NCBI RefSeq assembly: GCF_003234085.1
Contig: NZ_QKSD01000022.1
Span: forward strand, 1-25,608
Source of the DNA: Curtobacterium sp. MCPF17_052
GTDB taxonomy: Bacteria > Actinomycetota > Actinomycetes > Actinomycetales > Microbacteriaceae
Direction: 5' to 3'
DNA: 25,608 nucleotides
This document shows positions 7,867 to 16,102 of the stretch, piece by piece. Position numbers and translations under genes: made by a program. Positions within the stretch are counted from its first letter, which is position 1. Each line of letters begins with the position of its first letter. The notes under the pieces were generated by a model that searched no databases, had not been told where the DNA came from, and saw only the letters and a list, made by a program, of their open reading frames with translations.

Positions 7867-10391
7867 GCGTGACCCTCCAGGATCTCGACCTCGGCCTGCG
7901 CGTCGGTCTCGGTGTCTTCGGTGCTGCTGGTGGTGGTGTTCGCGGCGGTGGGGTTCGTGCTGTCGGACGTGCTCGTGTCCGTGGCGTCGTGACCACCACC
8001 GTCGACGACGTCCGCGGGCACCAGCAGTGCGACGGGGAAGTCGGTGAGGACCTCGTCGAGCAGGAGGTCACGGTCAGCCGGGAAACGTCTCCCGGTCAGC
8101 AGGTCCACGCGCTCGACCGGCACGACGTGCAGGAGCGTGTCCGCCCATCCGCCGACGGCCCGGAGGCCCAGGGGCAGTCGCGTGGCGACCGTCACGACCC
8201 CGCCGCGGTCGAAGGCGACCACGTGGTCCGCCGCGGGGCCGGTGGCGTCGAGCGGAACGTACCGGGTGAACAGCTCCGGGTGGTCGCGACGGACGCGGAG
8301 TGCGCGGCTCGTGACGAGGGTCTTCGCGGCGGCACCCAGGTCGATGCCGGGCAACGCGTCGGGGCCGTCGTCGTCGGCACCGTCGAGCGAGGCGAGGACG
8401 TGCCGCCGTTCGGCGTAGTCGACGGGCCGCCGGTTGTCGGGGTCGACGAGCGAGCGGTCCCAGGCCTCGGTGCCCTGGTAGACGTCCGGGACGCCGGGCG
8501 CCGTGAGCTGCAGGATCTTCGCGCCGAGACCGTTGGACCAGCCGGCGGCGTCGATCTGCTCATCGAGGGCGTCGAGCTCGGCGACCACGGCGGGGTCGTC
8601 GAAGGCGGCGTCGACGATGGCGTGCATCTGCCGCTCGAACGACTCGTTCGGCTCGGTCCACGTCGTGCTGTCGCCCGCCTCACGCGACGCCTTCTCGGCG
8701 TAGGCGTGCAGACGCTCGCGTGAGGCCGGGCGGGCTCCGACGATCGCCTGCCAGAGCAGGTTGGCGAACACCCCGTCCTCGAGCGGAGCGAGCGCGTTGA
8801 GACGGTCGAACGTCGCGGTCCACTCCTCACCGAGTTCAGCGAGGACCGCGATGCGAGCACGGGTGTCCTCGCTGCGCTTCGTGTCGTGCGTCGTCAGGGT
8901 CGTCATGGCGTGCGGCCAGCTGGCGAGACGTTCACGCTGTGCGGCGTGGAACTCGTCGAGGGTGACCGAGAACACGCTCGGGTCGCCGCCGACCTCGCTG
9001 AGGGACGACAGGCGCGAGGTCCGGTAGAACGCGGTGTCCTCGACGCCCTTGGCCATCACCATGCCGCTGGTCTGTTGGAGGCGGATCGCGGCGGCGTCGT
9101 CCGCATCGCACAGTGCCGGCGCGATGCGGTCGATGACGTCGGCCAGGTCCGGGCGGGCTTCCGCCGCGACCTGGAGTGCCTCGATCAGGTGGTGGATGCC
9201 CTCCGGCAGGTAGGTGCGGTAGACCTCGAAGCTCGCCACGATCTCTGCGACAGCATCGACGATCCGGTCCTCGGAGACGGACCCAGAGGCGGACACGGAG
9301 GTGGCACCGCCCTGCACGGCCGGGTCGACCACCAGGAGGCGCGCCAAGCGTCGGACCTCACTGTTCAGGATGCCGTCGGCGATCCCACGACGGGTCCGGT
9401 GCGTCAGGTCCTGCCACGACACGTGCTCGCCGCGCAACCGGTCCTCGAGCGCCGTGAGGGGCGCTTCGCCGGCGGGGTCGACGAACACCCGGTCGATGAA
9501 CCCGAGGGCGTCGTAGCCGGTCGTTCCGTCCACCGGCCAGGACGACGGCAGCAGTTCGCCCGGCTCGAGGATCTTCTCCACCAGCGTGTACGCACCGCCC
9601 GTCAGGTCGGCGAGGTCGTCGAGGTACCCCGCCGGGTCGTAGAGGCCGTCCGGGTGGTCGATGCGCAGACCGTCGACCAGGCCGTCGCGGAACCAGGAGC
9701 CGATGACCCCGTGCGACGCGGCGAACACCTCGGGCTCCTCCACACGGATCGCTGCGAGCGTGTTGACCGCGAAGAACCGGCGGTAGTTCAGCTCGGAGTC
9801 GGCGCGCTTCCAGTGGACGAACTCGTAGTGCTGTCGGGCGTGCACGGCCTCGACGTCGTCACCGTCCTGCACGGTGCCGGGAGCCGTCGGGTACTCGGTC
9901 TCGCCGACGAGCAGACGCGGGGCCTTGCCGTCCGGGCTCCCGGCGTCGAGGGTGACTGCGTCGAGCAACCGGTCGTCGAGCACGGGGACGCGGATCCGGC
10001 CCTCGCCGGCGGCCCAGTCGATGTCGAACGCCCAGGCCACCGGGGACTCCTGGCCGTGCTCGAGGAGCGACCACCACCACGGGTTCACGGCCGGGGTCGC
10101 GACGCCGACGTGGTTCGGGACGACGTCGACGAGGACGCCGAGACCCGCGGCGTGTGCTGCCTCGGCGAGGGCGCGAAGGGCGTCATCGCCGCCACGCTCG
10201 GTGTCGACGTGTGTGTGGTCGACGACGTCGTACCCGTGACCGGAGCCGGGCTCCGCCTGCAGCACGGGGGAGAGGTAGAGCCAGTCGGCACCGAGGTCGC
10301 GGACGTAGTCGACGACGTCCTGCGCGGCGCTCAGGTCGAACTCGGAGGTGACCTGGAGACGGTATGTCGAGGTCGGGTTTCGGCGGGTCAT
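7863..10391 (-). CDS. treY: Malto-oligosyltrehalose synthase
   Basis: GH13 enzyme (842 aa) that converts the reducing-end alpha-1,4 bond of malto-oligosaccharides into an alpha,alpha-1,1 bond, giving maltooligosyltrehalose for TreZ. Motifs: [13 protein letters not shown] at the N-terminus, DVVPNHVG (89-96), nucleophile Asp245 in [14 protein letters not shown], Glu272 in LVEKIL, and THDTKRSED for the third catalytic Asp. After the conserved end ([11 protein letters not shown]) there is a tail of about 47 residues, rich in Thr, Ser, Asp and Glu, that does not look like part of the enzyme fold. ATGA overlaps couple it to glgX upstream and treZ downstream. Confidence 0.96.
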   Translation of the reverse strand: MTRRNPTSTYRLQVTSEFDLSAAQDVVDYVRDLGADWLYLSPVLQAEPGSGHGYDVVDHTHVDTERGGDDALRALAEAAHAAGLGVLVDVVPNHVGVATPAVNPWWWSLLEHGQESPVAWAFDIDWAAGEGRIRVPVLDDRLLDAVTLDAGSPDGKAPRLLVGETEYPTAPGTVQDGDDVEAVHARQHYEFVHWKRADSELNYRRFFAVNTLAAIRVEEPEVFAASHGVIGSWFRDGLVDGLRIDHPDGLYDPAGYLDDLADLTGGAYTLVEKILEPGELLPSSWPVDGTTGYDALGFIDRVFVDPAGEAPLTALEDRLRGEHVSWQDLTHRTRRGIADGILNSEVRRLARLLVVDPAVQGGATSVSASGSVSEDRIVDAVAEIVASFEVYRTYLPEGIHHLIEALQVAAEARPDLADVIDRIAPALCDADDAAAIRLQQTSGMVMAKGVEDTAFYRTSRLSSLSEVGGDPSVFSVTLDEFHAAQRERLASWPHAMTTLTTHDTKRSEDTRARIAVLAELGEEWTATFDRLNALAPLEDGVFANLLWQAIVGARPASRERLHAYAEKASREAGDSTTWTEPNESFERQMHAIVDAAFDDPAVVAELDALDEQIDAAGWSNGLGAKILQLTAPGVPDVYQGTEAWDRSLVDPDNRRPVDYAERRHVLASLDGADDDGPDALPGIDLGAAAKTLVTSRALRVRRDHPELFTRYVPLDATGPAADHVVAFDRGGVVTVATRLPLGLRAVGGWADTLLHVVPVERVDLLTGRRFPADRDLLLDEVLTDFPVALLVPADVVDGGGHDATDTSTSDSTNPTAANTTTSSTEDTETDAQAEVEILEGHA

Positions 10392-12793
10392 TCGGTGTTC
10401 CCAAGGGTGTCGTGATCGGTCTGGGTACGGGGGACGGCGGGTGCGTCGCCGTCGGGCGAGAGCGCCCCGGGCGCCGGGGTGTCGCTGGGCACGGCTGCGG
10501 TGTCGTCGGTGTCGGTGCCGGCGGGCGCGGACGCCGGCACCGTCGCGTCCGGCGCCGTGTCGACCTCGCGCCCGGCCGCCCCGACGGCGCTCGGCGCGGC
10601 TGATCCGGCCGGGTTCGTCGGAGTGGCGGCCGGGTGCTCCGGCTCGTCCTCGTGTGCCGTGTCGACCGGGGTGCGCTGGATCTCGTGCTCGGGCTCCGCG
10701 CGGAGGACGATCATCGAGCGAGCGGGGACGTCGAGAGCGTCCCCGGCTTCGAGGACCTCGTCCCGCGCTCCGGGTTCAGCGGTGTCGATGCGGACCGTCC
10801 ACCCGGGGGAGTACTCCTCCGGGGGGAGCGTGAAGGTCACGACGCCGTCGTGCGCATTGAAGTACGTCAGGAAGGCCACGTCGGTGACGCGCTCGCCGCG
10901 GGCGTCTCGTCCGCGGATGCCCTCACCGTTCAGGTACATCCCCACGCTCTTGCCGAACCCGGAGTCCCACTCTTCGGGCTGCATCGCGTCGCCAGCCGGG
11001 GTCAGCCAGACCACGTCAGGCAGCGGTTCGCCCTCACCACGGCGCACCGGTCGACCGTTGAAGTACCGGGTCCGTCGGAAGGTCGGGTGGTCGTGCCGGA
11101 GCTTCACGACATCGGCGGTGAACTGGATCAGCTCGTCGTCGGCGGTCGCCCAGTCGATCCAACTCAGTTCGGAGTCCTGCGCGTAGACGTTGTTGTTGCC
11201 CTGCTGCGTGCGGCCGAGTTCGTCGCCATGGGCGATCATCGGCACACCCTGACTCAGCAGGAGCGTGGCGATGAAGTTGCGGCGGCGCTGCAGTCGAAGT
11301 GCGGTGACCTCCGGGTCGTCGGTGGGGCCTTCGATGCCGGAGTTCCACGAGCGGTTGTGGCTCTCGCCGTCGTTGTTGTCCTCGCCGTTGGCGTCGTTGT
11401 GCTTCTCGTTGTAGGCAACCAGGTCGTACAGCGTGAAGCCGTCGTGGGCAGTGATGAAGTTGATGCTCGCCTTGGGTGTGCGGCCGTCGTGCTCGTACAG
11501 GTCCGCGGATCCCGAGATGCGCGATGCGAACTCGCCGAGGGTGGAAGGCTCGCCCCGCCAGAAGTCGCGCACGGTGTCGCGGTACTTGCCGTTCCACTCC
11601 GACCACTGCGGCGGGAAGTTGCCCACCTGGTAACCGCCGGGGCCGACGTCCCACGGCTCGGCGATGAGCTTCACCTGCGACACGATCGGGTCCTGCTGCA
11701 CCAGTTCGAAGAAGGCGGAGAGCCGGTCGACCTCGTAGAACTCCCGGGCCAGGGCTGCGGCCAGGTCGAAGCGGAAGCCGTCGACGTGCATCTCGGTCAC
11801 CCAGTAGCGGAGGGAGTCCATGATCAGCTGCAGCGAGTGCGGGTGCCCGACGTTGAGCGAGTTGCCGGTGCCCGTCACGTCCATGTAGTACCGCTTGTCG
11901 TCGTCCATCAGGCGGTAGTACGCCGCGTTGTCGAGACCGCGGAAGGACAGCGTCGGGCCGAGGTGGTTGCCCTCGGCGGTGTGGTTGTAGACGACGTCGA
12001 TGACGACCTCGATAGCGGCACGGTGCAGTTCGCGCACCATCGTCTTGAACTCCTGCACCTGCTGCCCGCCGTCGCCCGAGGACGAGTAGTGCGAGTGCGG
12101 CGCGAAGAACCCGATGGTGTTGTAGCCCCAGTAGTTCGACAGCCCCTTGTCCTGCAGCGTCGAGTCGTTCACGAACTGGTGCACCGGCATGAGCTCGAGC
12201 GTCGTCACGCCCAGTCGCTTGAGGTGCTCGATGACGGCCGGGTGTGAGACGCCAGCGTAGGTACCGCGCTGCTCTTCGGGAACGTCGGGGTGTGTCTCGG
12301 TGAGGCCCTTGACGTGCGCCTCGTAGATGACGGTCTCGCCGTAGGGGATGCGGGGTGCGCGGTCGCCCTGCCAGTCGAAGAACGGGTTGATGACCACGCC
12401 CTTGACCATGTGAGAAGCCGAGTCTTCGTCGTTCGTCGAGTCCGGGTCGCCGAACGTGTACGAGAAGAGGGACTGGTCCCAGTCGATGTCGCCGCTCGTC
12501 GCCTTCGCGTACGGGTCGAGGAGGAGCTTCGCCGGGTTCGAGCGGACGCCGTTCGTCGGGTCGTACGGGGCGTGGACGCGGAAGCCGTACTCCTGCCCCG
12601 GGCCGACGGTGGGCAGGTAGGCGTGCCACACGTGGGCGTCGACCTCCACGAGTCGAACTCGTTCTTCGGTCCCGTCGGCATCGAACAGGCAGAGCTCGAC
12701 CCCTTCGGCGACCTCGCTGAACACGGCGAAGTTCGTGCCGCTGCCGTCGTAGGTCGCGCCGAGCGGGTAGGGGTTGCCGGGCCAGGTGTGCAA
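10388..12793 (-). CDS. glgX: Glycogen debranching enzyme GlgX/TreX
   Basis: GH13 isoamylase-type enzyme (801 aa) that hydrolyses alpha-1,6 branches of glycogen to give linear malto-oligosaccharides for TreY. A CBM48 domain (about 1-150) begins PGNPYPLGATYDGSGTNFAVFS; the barrel carries DVVYNHTAEGN (266-276), nucleophile Asp343 in DGFRFDLAAAL, Glu379 in LIAEPWD and Asp451 in TAHDGFTL. The start is TTG at 12793, preceded by GGAGG with 5-nt spacing. The final ~95 residues (about 707-801) are a Pro/Ala/Thr/Asp-rich disordered tail; family members usually end near 700-720. It is the first gene of the operon, with a possible TACGTT -10 box at 12823-12828. Confidence 0.95.
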   Translation of the reverse strand: MHTWPGNPYPLGATYDGSGTNFAVFSEVAEGVELCLFDADGTEERVRLVEVDAHVWHAYLPTVGPGQEYGFRVHAPYDPTNGVRSNPAKLLLDPYAKATSGDIDWDQSLFSYTFGDPDSTNDEDSASHMVKGVVINPFFDWQGDRAPRIPYGETVIYEAHVKGLTETHPDVPEEQRGTYAGVSHPAVIEHLKRLGVTTLELMPVHQFVNDSTLQDKGLSNYWGYNTIGFFAPHSHYSSSGDGGQQVQEFKTMVRELHRAAIEVVIDVVYNHTAEGNHLGPTLSFRGLDNAAYYRLMDDDKRYYMDVTGTGNSLNVGHPHSLQLIMDSLRYWVTEMHVDGFRFDLAAALAREFYEVDRLSAFFELVQQDPIVSQVKLIAEPWDVGPGGYQVGNFPPQWSEWNGKYRDTVRDFWRGEPSTLGEFASRISGSADLYEHDGRTPKASINFITAHDGFTLYDLVAYNEKHNDANGEDNNDGESHNRSWNSGIEGPTDDPEVTALRLQRRRNFIATLLLSQGVPMIAHGDELGRTQQGNNNVYAQDSELSWIDWATADDELIQFTADVVKLRHDHPTFRRTRYFNGRPVRRGEGEPLPDVVWLTPAGDAMQPEEWDSGFGKSVGMYLNGEGIRGRDARGERVTDVAFLTYFNAHDGVVTFTLPPEEYSPGWTVRIDTAEPGARDEVLEAGDALDVPARSMIVLRAEPEHEIQRTPVDTAHEDEPEHPAATPTNPAGSAAPSAVGAAGREVDTAPDATVPASAPAGTDTDDTAAVPSDTPAPGALSPDGDAPAVPRTQTDHDTLGNTE

Positions 12794-12866
12794 ACGTGCC
12801 TCCAGGAGAGATGAACTGGGCCAACGTATCGGCGGGCCCCTGTGATGTCCGGGCCCGAGACGCGCA

Positions 12867-12892
12867 CTGTGGAGCGTTGCGGCCCTCCACAG
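12867..12892. repeat. CTGTGGAG inverted repeat in divergent promoter region
   Basis: CTGTGGAG (12867-12874) and CTCCACAG (12885-12892) form an inverted repeat with a 10-bp spacer; a third CTCCACAG lies at 12949-12956. All are in the 210-bp gap between the divergent glgX and GerW-like genes. They could be regulator sites, but there is no direct support for this. Confidence 0.35.
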
Positions 12893-12993
12893 GCGTTGGT
12901 CGGACAGGCCTGCTCAGTCCTGCACAGGACGGACGTCGCGTCGAACTCCTCCACAGTTCGTCACGGCTACTCCGCCAGCCAGTGCGCGCGGAG

Positions 12994-12999
12994 TAGCGT
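12994..12999 (+). promoter_or_regulatory. Predicted leaderless promoter (-10) of GerW-like gene
   Basis: TAGCGT lies 7 nt upstream of the ATG at 13007, with no ribosome binding site between them. The context GAGTAGCGTC closely matches that of the promoter at 4997. Confidence 0.5.
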
Positions 13000-13006
13000 C
13001 GCCGCC

Positions 13007-13336
13007 ATGACCAACATCGTCACGCAGATCGCAGACAAGGTGCGGCCCGTCGGCGTCGCCTCCAACTACGGCGACCCGGTGGACGTCGGGGACAGCACCC
13101 TGATCCCCGTCTCCGTCAACTGGTACGGCTTCGGCGGCGGCTCGGACGCCGACGAAGACGGGGCCGGTGGTGGCGGCGGCGGTGCCGTTTCGCTCCCCGT
13201 CGGCGCCTACGTCCGTCGTCCCGGACAGGACCTCGCCTTCGAGCCGAACGTCATCTCGCTCCTCACGATCAGCATCCCGGTGATCTGGGTCGCCGGCAAG
13301 GTGCTCGTCAAGCTCATCCGCGCGCTCAAGAAGTGA
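13007..13336 (+). CDS. GerW/YtfJ family protein
   Basis: Small protein (109 aa) resembling the GerW (YtfJ) sporulation-protein family. Typical features are YGDPVDVGDSTLIPVSVNWYGFGGG, a glycine-rich stretch (about 43-60), and PVGAYVRRPGQDLAFEPN. A hydrophobic C-terminal segment, NVISLLTISIPVIWVAGKVLV, predicts one membrane anchor followed by a basic tail (KLIRALKK). The family is named from Bacillus spores, but homologues are widespread in non-sporulating actinobacteria, where the function is unknown. The start was chosen for the family N-terminus and the leaderless promoter; the frame is open further upstream. It is monocistronic and ends at a terminator hairpin. Confidence 0.8.
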   Translation: MTNIVTQIADKVRPVGVASNYGDPVDVGDSTLIPVSVNWYGFGGGSDADEDGAGGGGGGAVSLPVGAYVRRPGQDLAFEPNVISLLTISIPVIWVAGKVLVKLIRALKK

Positions 13337-13344
13337 CCGCCTGA

Positions 13345-13387
13345 CGGACAGGAGGCTCGTGGTCACGGACCACGGGCCTCCTGTCCG
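13345..13387 (+). terminator. Terminator after GerW-like gene
   Basis: CGGACAGGAGGC pairs with GCCTCCTGTCCG, and the stem continues as CGTGGTC/GGACCACG around a short loop. It starts 8 bp after the stop codon. It insulates the GerW-like gene from the riboswitch transcript, whose predicted -10 box begins 5 bp downstream. Confidence 0.75.
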
Positions 13388-13392
13388 ATGGG

Positions 13393-13398
13393 TACACT
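13393..13398 (+). promoter_or_regulatory. Predicted -10 box of thiamine operon
   Basis: TACACT lies about 10-15 bp before the conserved start of the TPP riboswitch, so transcription would begin near 13405. The corresponding -35 region falls inside the preceding terminator hairpin and has no good TTGACA match. Confidence 0.45.
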
Positions 13399-13407
13399 GC
13401 TGGGACA

Positions 13408-13500
13408 CACACGGGAGTCCGCCAGAGCGGGCTGAGAGGGAGCGAACCGCGCTCCGACCGTCGAACCTGATCCGGATCATGCCGGCGCAGGGAGGAGTCA
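13408..13500 (+). promoter_or_regulatory. TPP riboswitch (THI element)
   Basis: Contains the conserved thi-box blocks in order: GGGAGTCC, GGGCTGAGAGGG (13429-13440) for the pyrimidine-binding arm, a variable stem (GAGCG...CGCTC), then CGAACCTGATCCGGATCATG and CCGGCGCAGGGA for the pyrophosphate arm. The GGAGG ribosome binding site (13491-13495) lies at its 3' edge, 10 nt before the ykoE ATG, which favours translational control: TPP binding would hide the site and shut down thiamine-precursor uptake. Confidence 0.93.
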
Positions 13501-13505
13501 TCGCG

Positions 13506-14153
13506 ATGTCCACTGGTGCACCTACCGAAACGTCCATCGAACGTCCCGTCTCGAAGCGCTCGCTCAGCTGGCGTGTCGTCGACATCGTCGTCGCCGCGGT
13601 CCTCGCGGTCGCGGTCGGCGTCGTCTTCAAGCTCTGGGACTTCGCCTACGAGCCGATCGGCGCGGGCCTCGGCCTGGTCCTCCCGGGTTCGCAGGCACTG
13701 GTCGGCGGCGTCTGGCTGCTCGCCGGACCGCTCGTCGCCATCGTCGTCCGCAAGCCGGGTGCAGCGCTCTTCGGCGAGATCGTCGCCGCATCCGTCGAAG
13801 CCATGCTCGGCACGCAGTGGGGCTGGGGGACACTGCTCTCCGGGCTGGTGCAGGGCGTCGGCGCCGAGATCGTCCTCGCGCTGTTCCTCTACCGGGTGTG
13901 GAAGCTGCCCGTGGTCATGCTCGCCGGAGCTGCGACCGGTCTCGCGCTCGGCCTGAACGACGCGTTCCGGTACTACGCGGGAGCGACCGCCTCGTTCCAG
14001 GTGACGTACGTGATCTGCGCGATCATCTCCGGCGTGGTGGTCTCGGGCATCGGGTCGTGGCTGCTCGTCCGCGCACTCGCCCGGACCGGGGTGCTCTCCT
14101 CCTTCGCGGCCGGACGGGAGCACGGGCGCCGGCCACGATCCTCCGCGGCGTGA
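13506..14153 (+). CDS. ykoE: ECF transporter substrate-binding component YkoE
   Basis: S-component (215 aa) of an energy-coupling-factor importer. YkoE proteins are associated with uptake of thiamine or its hydroxymethylpyrimidine precursor. After a short polar N-terminus the protein has about five to six hydrophobic segments, including WRVVDIVVAAVLAVAVGVVF and GWGTLLSGLVQGVGAEIVLALF. The start ATG at 13506 follows GGAGG at the riboswitch edge. Its stop overlaps the GTG start of ykoD (GTGA). Regulation by the TPP riboswitch is visible directly upstream and supports the thiamine assignment. Confidence 0.93.
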   Translation: MSTGAPTETSIERPVSKRSLSWRVVDIVVAAVLAVAVGVVFKLWDFAYEPIGAGLGLVLPGSQALVGGVWLLAGPLVAIVVRKPGAALFGEIVAASVEAMLGTQWGWGTLLSGLVQGVGAEIVLALFLYRVWKLPVVMLAGAATGLALGLNDAFRYYAGATASFQVTYVICAIISGVVVSGIGSWLLVRALARTGVLSSFAAGREHGRRPRSSAA

Positions 14154-16102
14154 CGACCGACGCGGGATCCGGCGCGTCGTCGGCGGCCCGTCCGGCGCAC
14201 GTCGTGTTCCAGGGCTGGGGATGGCGGTACCCCGAGCGGCAGACCTGGGCCGTCCGGAACGTCGGGCTCGAAATCCTCCCGGGCGAGCGCGTCGCCGTCG
14301 TCGGTCCGTCCGGCGCCGGCAAGTCGACACTCCTCCGCGCTGCGGCCGGTGTCCTCGCCGACGACCCCGACGACGGCGACGACACCGCGGCCTCGGTCGA
14401 GGGTGTCGTCCTGATCGACGGTGCCGACCCGCGGACCGTCCGAGGACGCGTCGGCCTCGTCATGCAGGACCCCGAAGCGCACACGGTGATGTCGCGGGTC
14501 GGAGACGACGTCGCGTTCGGCTGCGAGAACCTCGGCGTCCCACGCCACGAGATCTGGCCGCGGGTGCAGCACGCGCTCGACGTCGTCGGGCTCGACCTCC
14601 CGCTCGACCGGTCCACCAAGCAGCTCTCCGGCGGCCAACGGCAGCGGCTCGCGCTCGCTGGGGTGCTCGCGATGCGTCCGGGCGCCCTCGTGCTCGACGA
14701 ACCCAGCGCGAACCTCGACCCCGCGGGCGTCGGCCAGGTGCACGACGCTGTCCGGGCGCTCCTCGACGACACCGGAGCGACGATGCTCGTGGTCGAGCAC
14801 CGCATCGGCACGTGGCTCGACCTGGTCGACCGACTCGTGTTGCTCGAGCCGGGGGGCGGAGTCGTCGCCGACGGGCCCCCCGACGTCGTGCTCGCTGCCC
14901 ACGGCGACGCGCTCGAGCGCGGCGGGGTGTGGATCCCGGGGAACGAACCCGAAGTCGGTTCGGCTCGGAGTGCACCCCGTGGCGGTGGCACCTCCGGTGG
15001 GGCGTCGCGCGGAGTCGCCCTCCGCCGCGCTGCGCGAGCGGGCGGAATGCCAGGGTCGTGCGACGCGGACACCGGGGGATCTCGCCCACTCGGCGCCGCG
15101 GGCGAGTCGGGAGCCCCACGTCCCGCGCGAGCGGGCGGAATGCCAGGGTCGGGCGACGCGGACACCGGGGGATCTCGCCCGCTCGGCGCCGGGGGCGAGT
15201 CGGGAGCCCCGCGTCCCGCGCGAGCGGGCGGTATGCCAGGGGACGCCCCCTCCGAGACCGTGGTGTTCCGCCCGCTCGGCGCGGGAGCGGTCGGACAGGA
15301 GGCCCACCCCACCACGGACGGGACCGCTCTGCTCCGCGCGCGCGGCCTGGCGACCAGTCGGAGCGCGAGCCGGAGCAGCAGACGACGCAGGCGTGGCGTC
15401 GACCAGGCGCTCCACGTCGGTCACGACATCGACCTCGAGGTCCGGAGCGGACGGGTGCTCGCCGTCACCGGGCCGAACGGCGTCGGCAAGAGCACCCTCG
15501 GGCTCACTCTCGCGGGGCTCCTCCGCCCCGCTGCCGGAACGCTGGAGGCCACCCCGGTCCTGGTGGGGACAGCGAGCCCGGCTCCGACCGGGACTGCCCC
15601 GACCGGGACGGCTCCGCACTCCTGGTCCAGCCGCGAGCTCGCCGCCCGGATCGGCACCGTCTTCCAGGACCCGGAACACCAGTTCATCGCCCGCTCCGTC
15701 CGCGAGGAACTCGTCGCCGGCCCGGCCGCGCTCGGGATGCCCGCTGCCGAGATCGACGAGCGGGTCACCGAACTGCTCGACGGGTTCCGGCTCGACCACC
15801 TGGGCGACGCGAACCCCTTCACGCTCTCCGGTGGGGAGCAGCGGCGGCTCGCGATCGCCGCGGTGATCGCGACACGCCCGCCGGTCCTCGTGCTCGACGA
15901 ACCGACCTCCGGTCAGGACCGAGCCACCTGGAGTGCGGTGGTCGAGCAGCTCGGAGCCCTCGCCGACGCCGGGACCGCCGTCGTCGTGGTGACACACGAC
16001 CGGGATCTCGTCCGAGCGCTCGACGCCGACGAGGTGGTCCTCCACGCGGACGGCCTGATCCCGGCAGCGCCCGTCGTCACTTCCACGGGGGAGCCACGGT
16101 GA
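14150..16102 (+). CDS. ykoD: ECF transporter duplicated ATPase YkoD, with repeat-bearing linker
   Basis: Fused double ATPase (650 aa) powering the ECF importer at the membrane's inner face. Domain 1: Walker A GPSGAGKST (52-60), LSGGQ (159-163), Walker B VLDEP, His217. Domain 2: GPNGVGKST (441-449), LSGGE (559-563), Walker B VLVLDEP (579-585), His616. Both halves look catalytically complete. The linker (about 265-415) is unusually long and contains three 31-residue repeats with ARAGGMP at the start of each; these are the translation of tandem copies of the 59-60 bp inverted-repeat element. The GTG start overlaps the ykoE stop and the end overlaps the ykoC start, so the three proteins are translationally coupled. 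Confidence 0.95.
   Translation: MTTDAGSGASSAARPAHVVFQGWGWRYPERQTWAVRNVGLEILPGERVAVVGPSGAGKSTLLRAAAGVLADDPDDGDDTAASVEGVVLIDGADPRTVRGRVGLVMQDPEAHTVMSRVGDDVAFGCENLGVPRHEIWPRVQHALDVVGLDLPLDRSTKQLSGGQRQRLALAGVLAMRPGALVLDEPSANLDPAGVGQVHDAVRALLDDTGATMLVVEHRIGTWLDLVDRLVLLEPGGGVVADGPPDVVLAAHGDALERGGVWIPGNEPEVGSARSAPRGGGTSGGASRGVALRRAARAGGMPGSCDADTGGSRPLGAAGESGAPRPARAGGMPGSGDADTGGSRPLGAGGESGAPRPARAGGMPGDAPSETVVFRPLGAGAVGQEAHPTTDGTALLRARGLATSRSASRSSRRRRRGVDQALHVGHDIDLEVRSGRVLAVTGPNGVGKSTLGLTLAGLLRPAAGTLEATPVLVGTASPAPTGTAPTGTAPHSWSSRELAARIGTVFQDPEHQFIARSVREELVAGPAALGMPAAEIDERVTELLDGFRLDHLGDANPFTLSGGEQRRLAIAAVIATRPPVLVLDEPTSGQDRATWSAVVEQLGALADAGTAVVVVTHDRDLVRALDADEVVLHADGLIPAAPVVTSTGEPR
15034..15093. repeat. 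Inverted-repeat element, copy 8 (inside ykoD)
   Basis: Left end GCGAGCGGGCGGAATGCC, right end GGATCTCGCCCACTCGG. It is the first of three units spaced exactly 93 bp apart (31 codons), so the ykoD reading frame is kept. Confidence 0.8.
15127..15186. repeat. Inverted-repeat element, copy 9 (inside ykoD)
   Basis: Nearly identical to copy 8, including its core, and 93 bp downstream. This is the only pair in the window that shares a core, so it is best explained by local tandem duplication. Confidence 0.8.
15220..15279. repeat. Inverted-repeat element, copy 10 (inside ykoD)
   Basis: Starts 93 bp after copy 9 with the same left end, but its core and right end (GGTGTTCCGCCCGCTCGG) differ from copies 8 and 9. 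Core replacement or ancient divergence must have occurred within an otherwise regular tandem array. Confidence 0.75.

Noticed and set aside
6253..7872. Plus-strand open frame of 539 codons opposite treZ (similar long ones lie opposite treY and glgX)
   Set aside because: In high-GC genomes the antisense of a real gene is often open. The translations are low-complexity, rich in Val, Asp, Gly and Arg, while the minus-strand frames carry full GH13 motifs.
12867..12956. DnaA boxes or replication origin from the CTGTGGAG/CTCCACAG motifs
   Set aside because: The motifs do not match TTATCCACA, are not clustered in an AT-rich region, and no dnaA, dnaN or gyrase gene is nearby.
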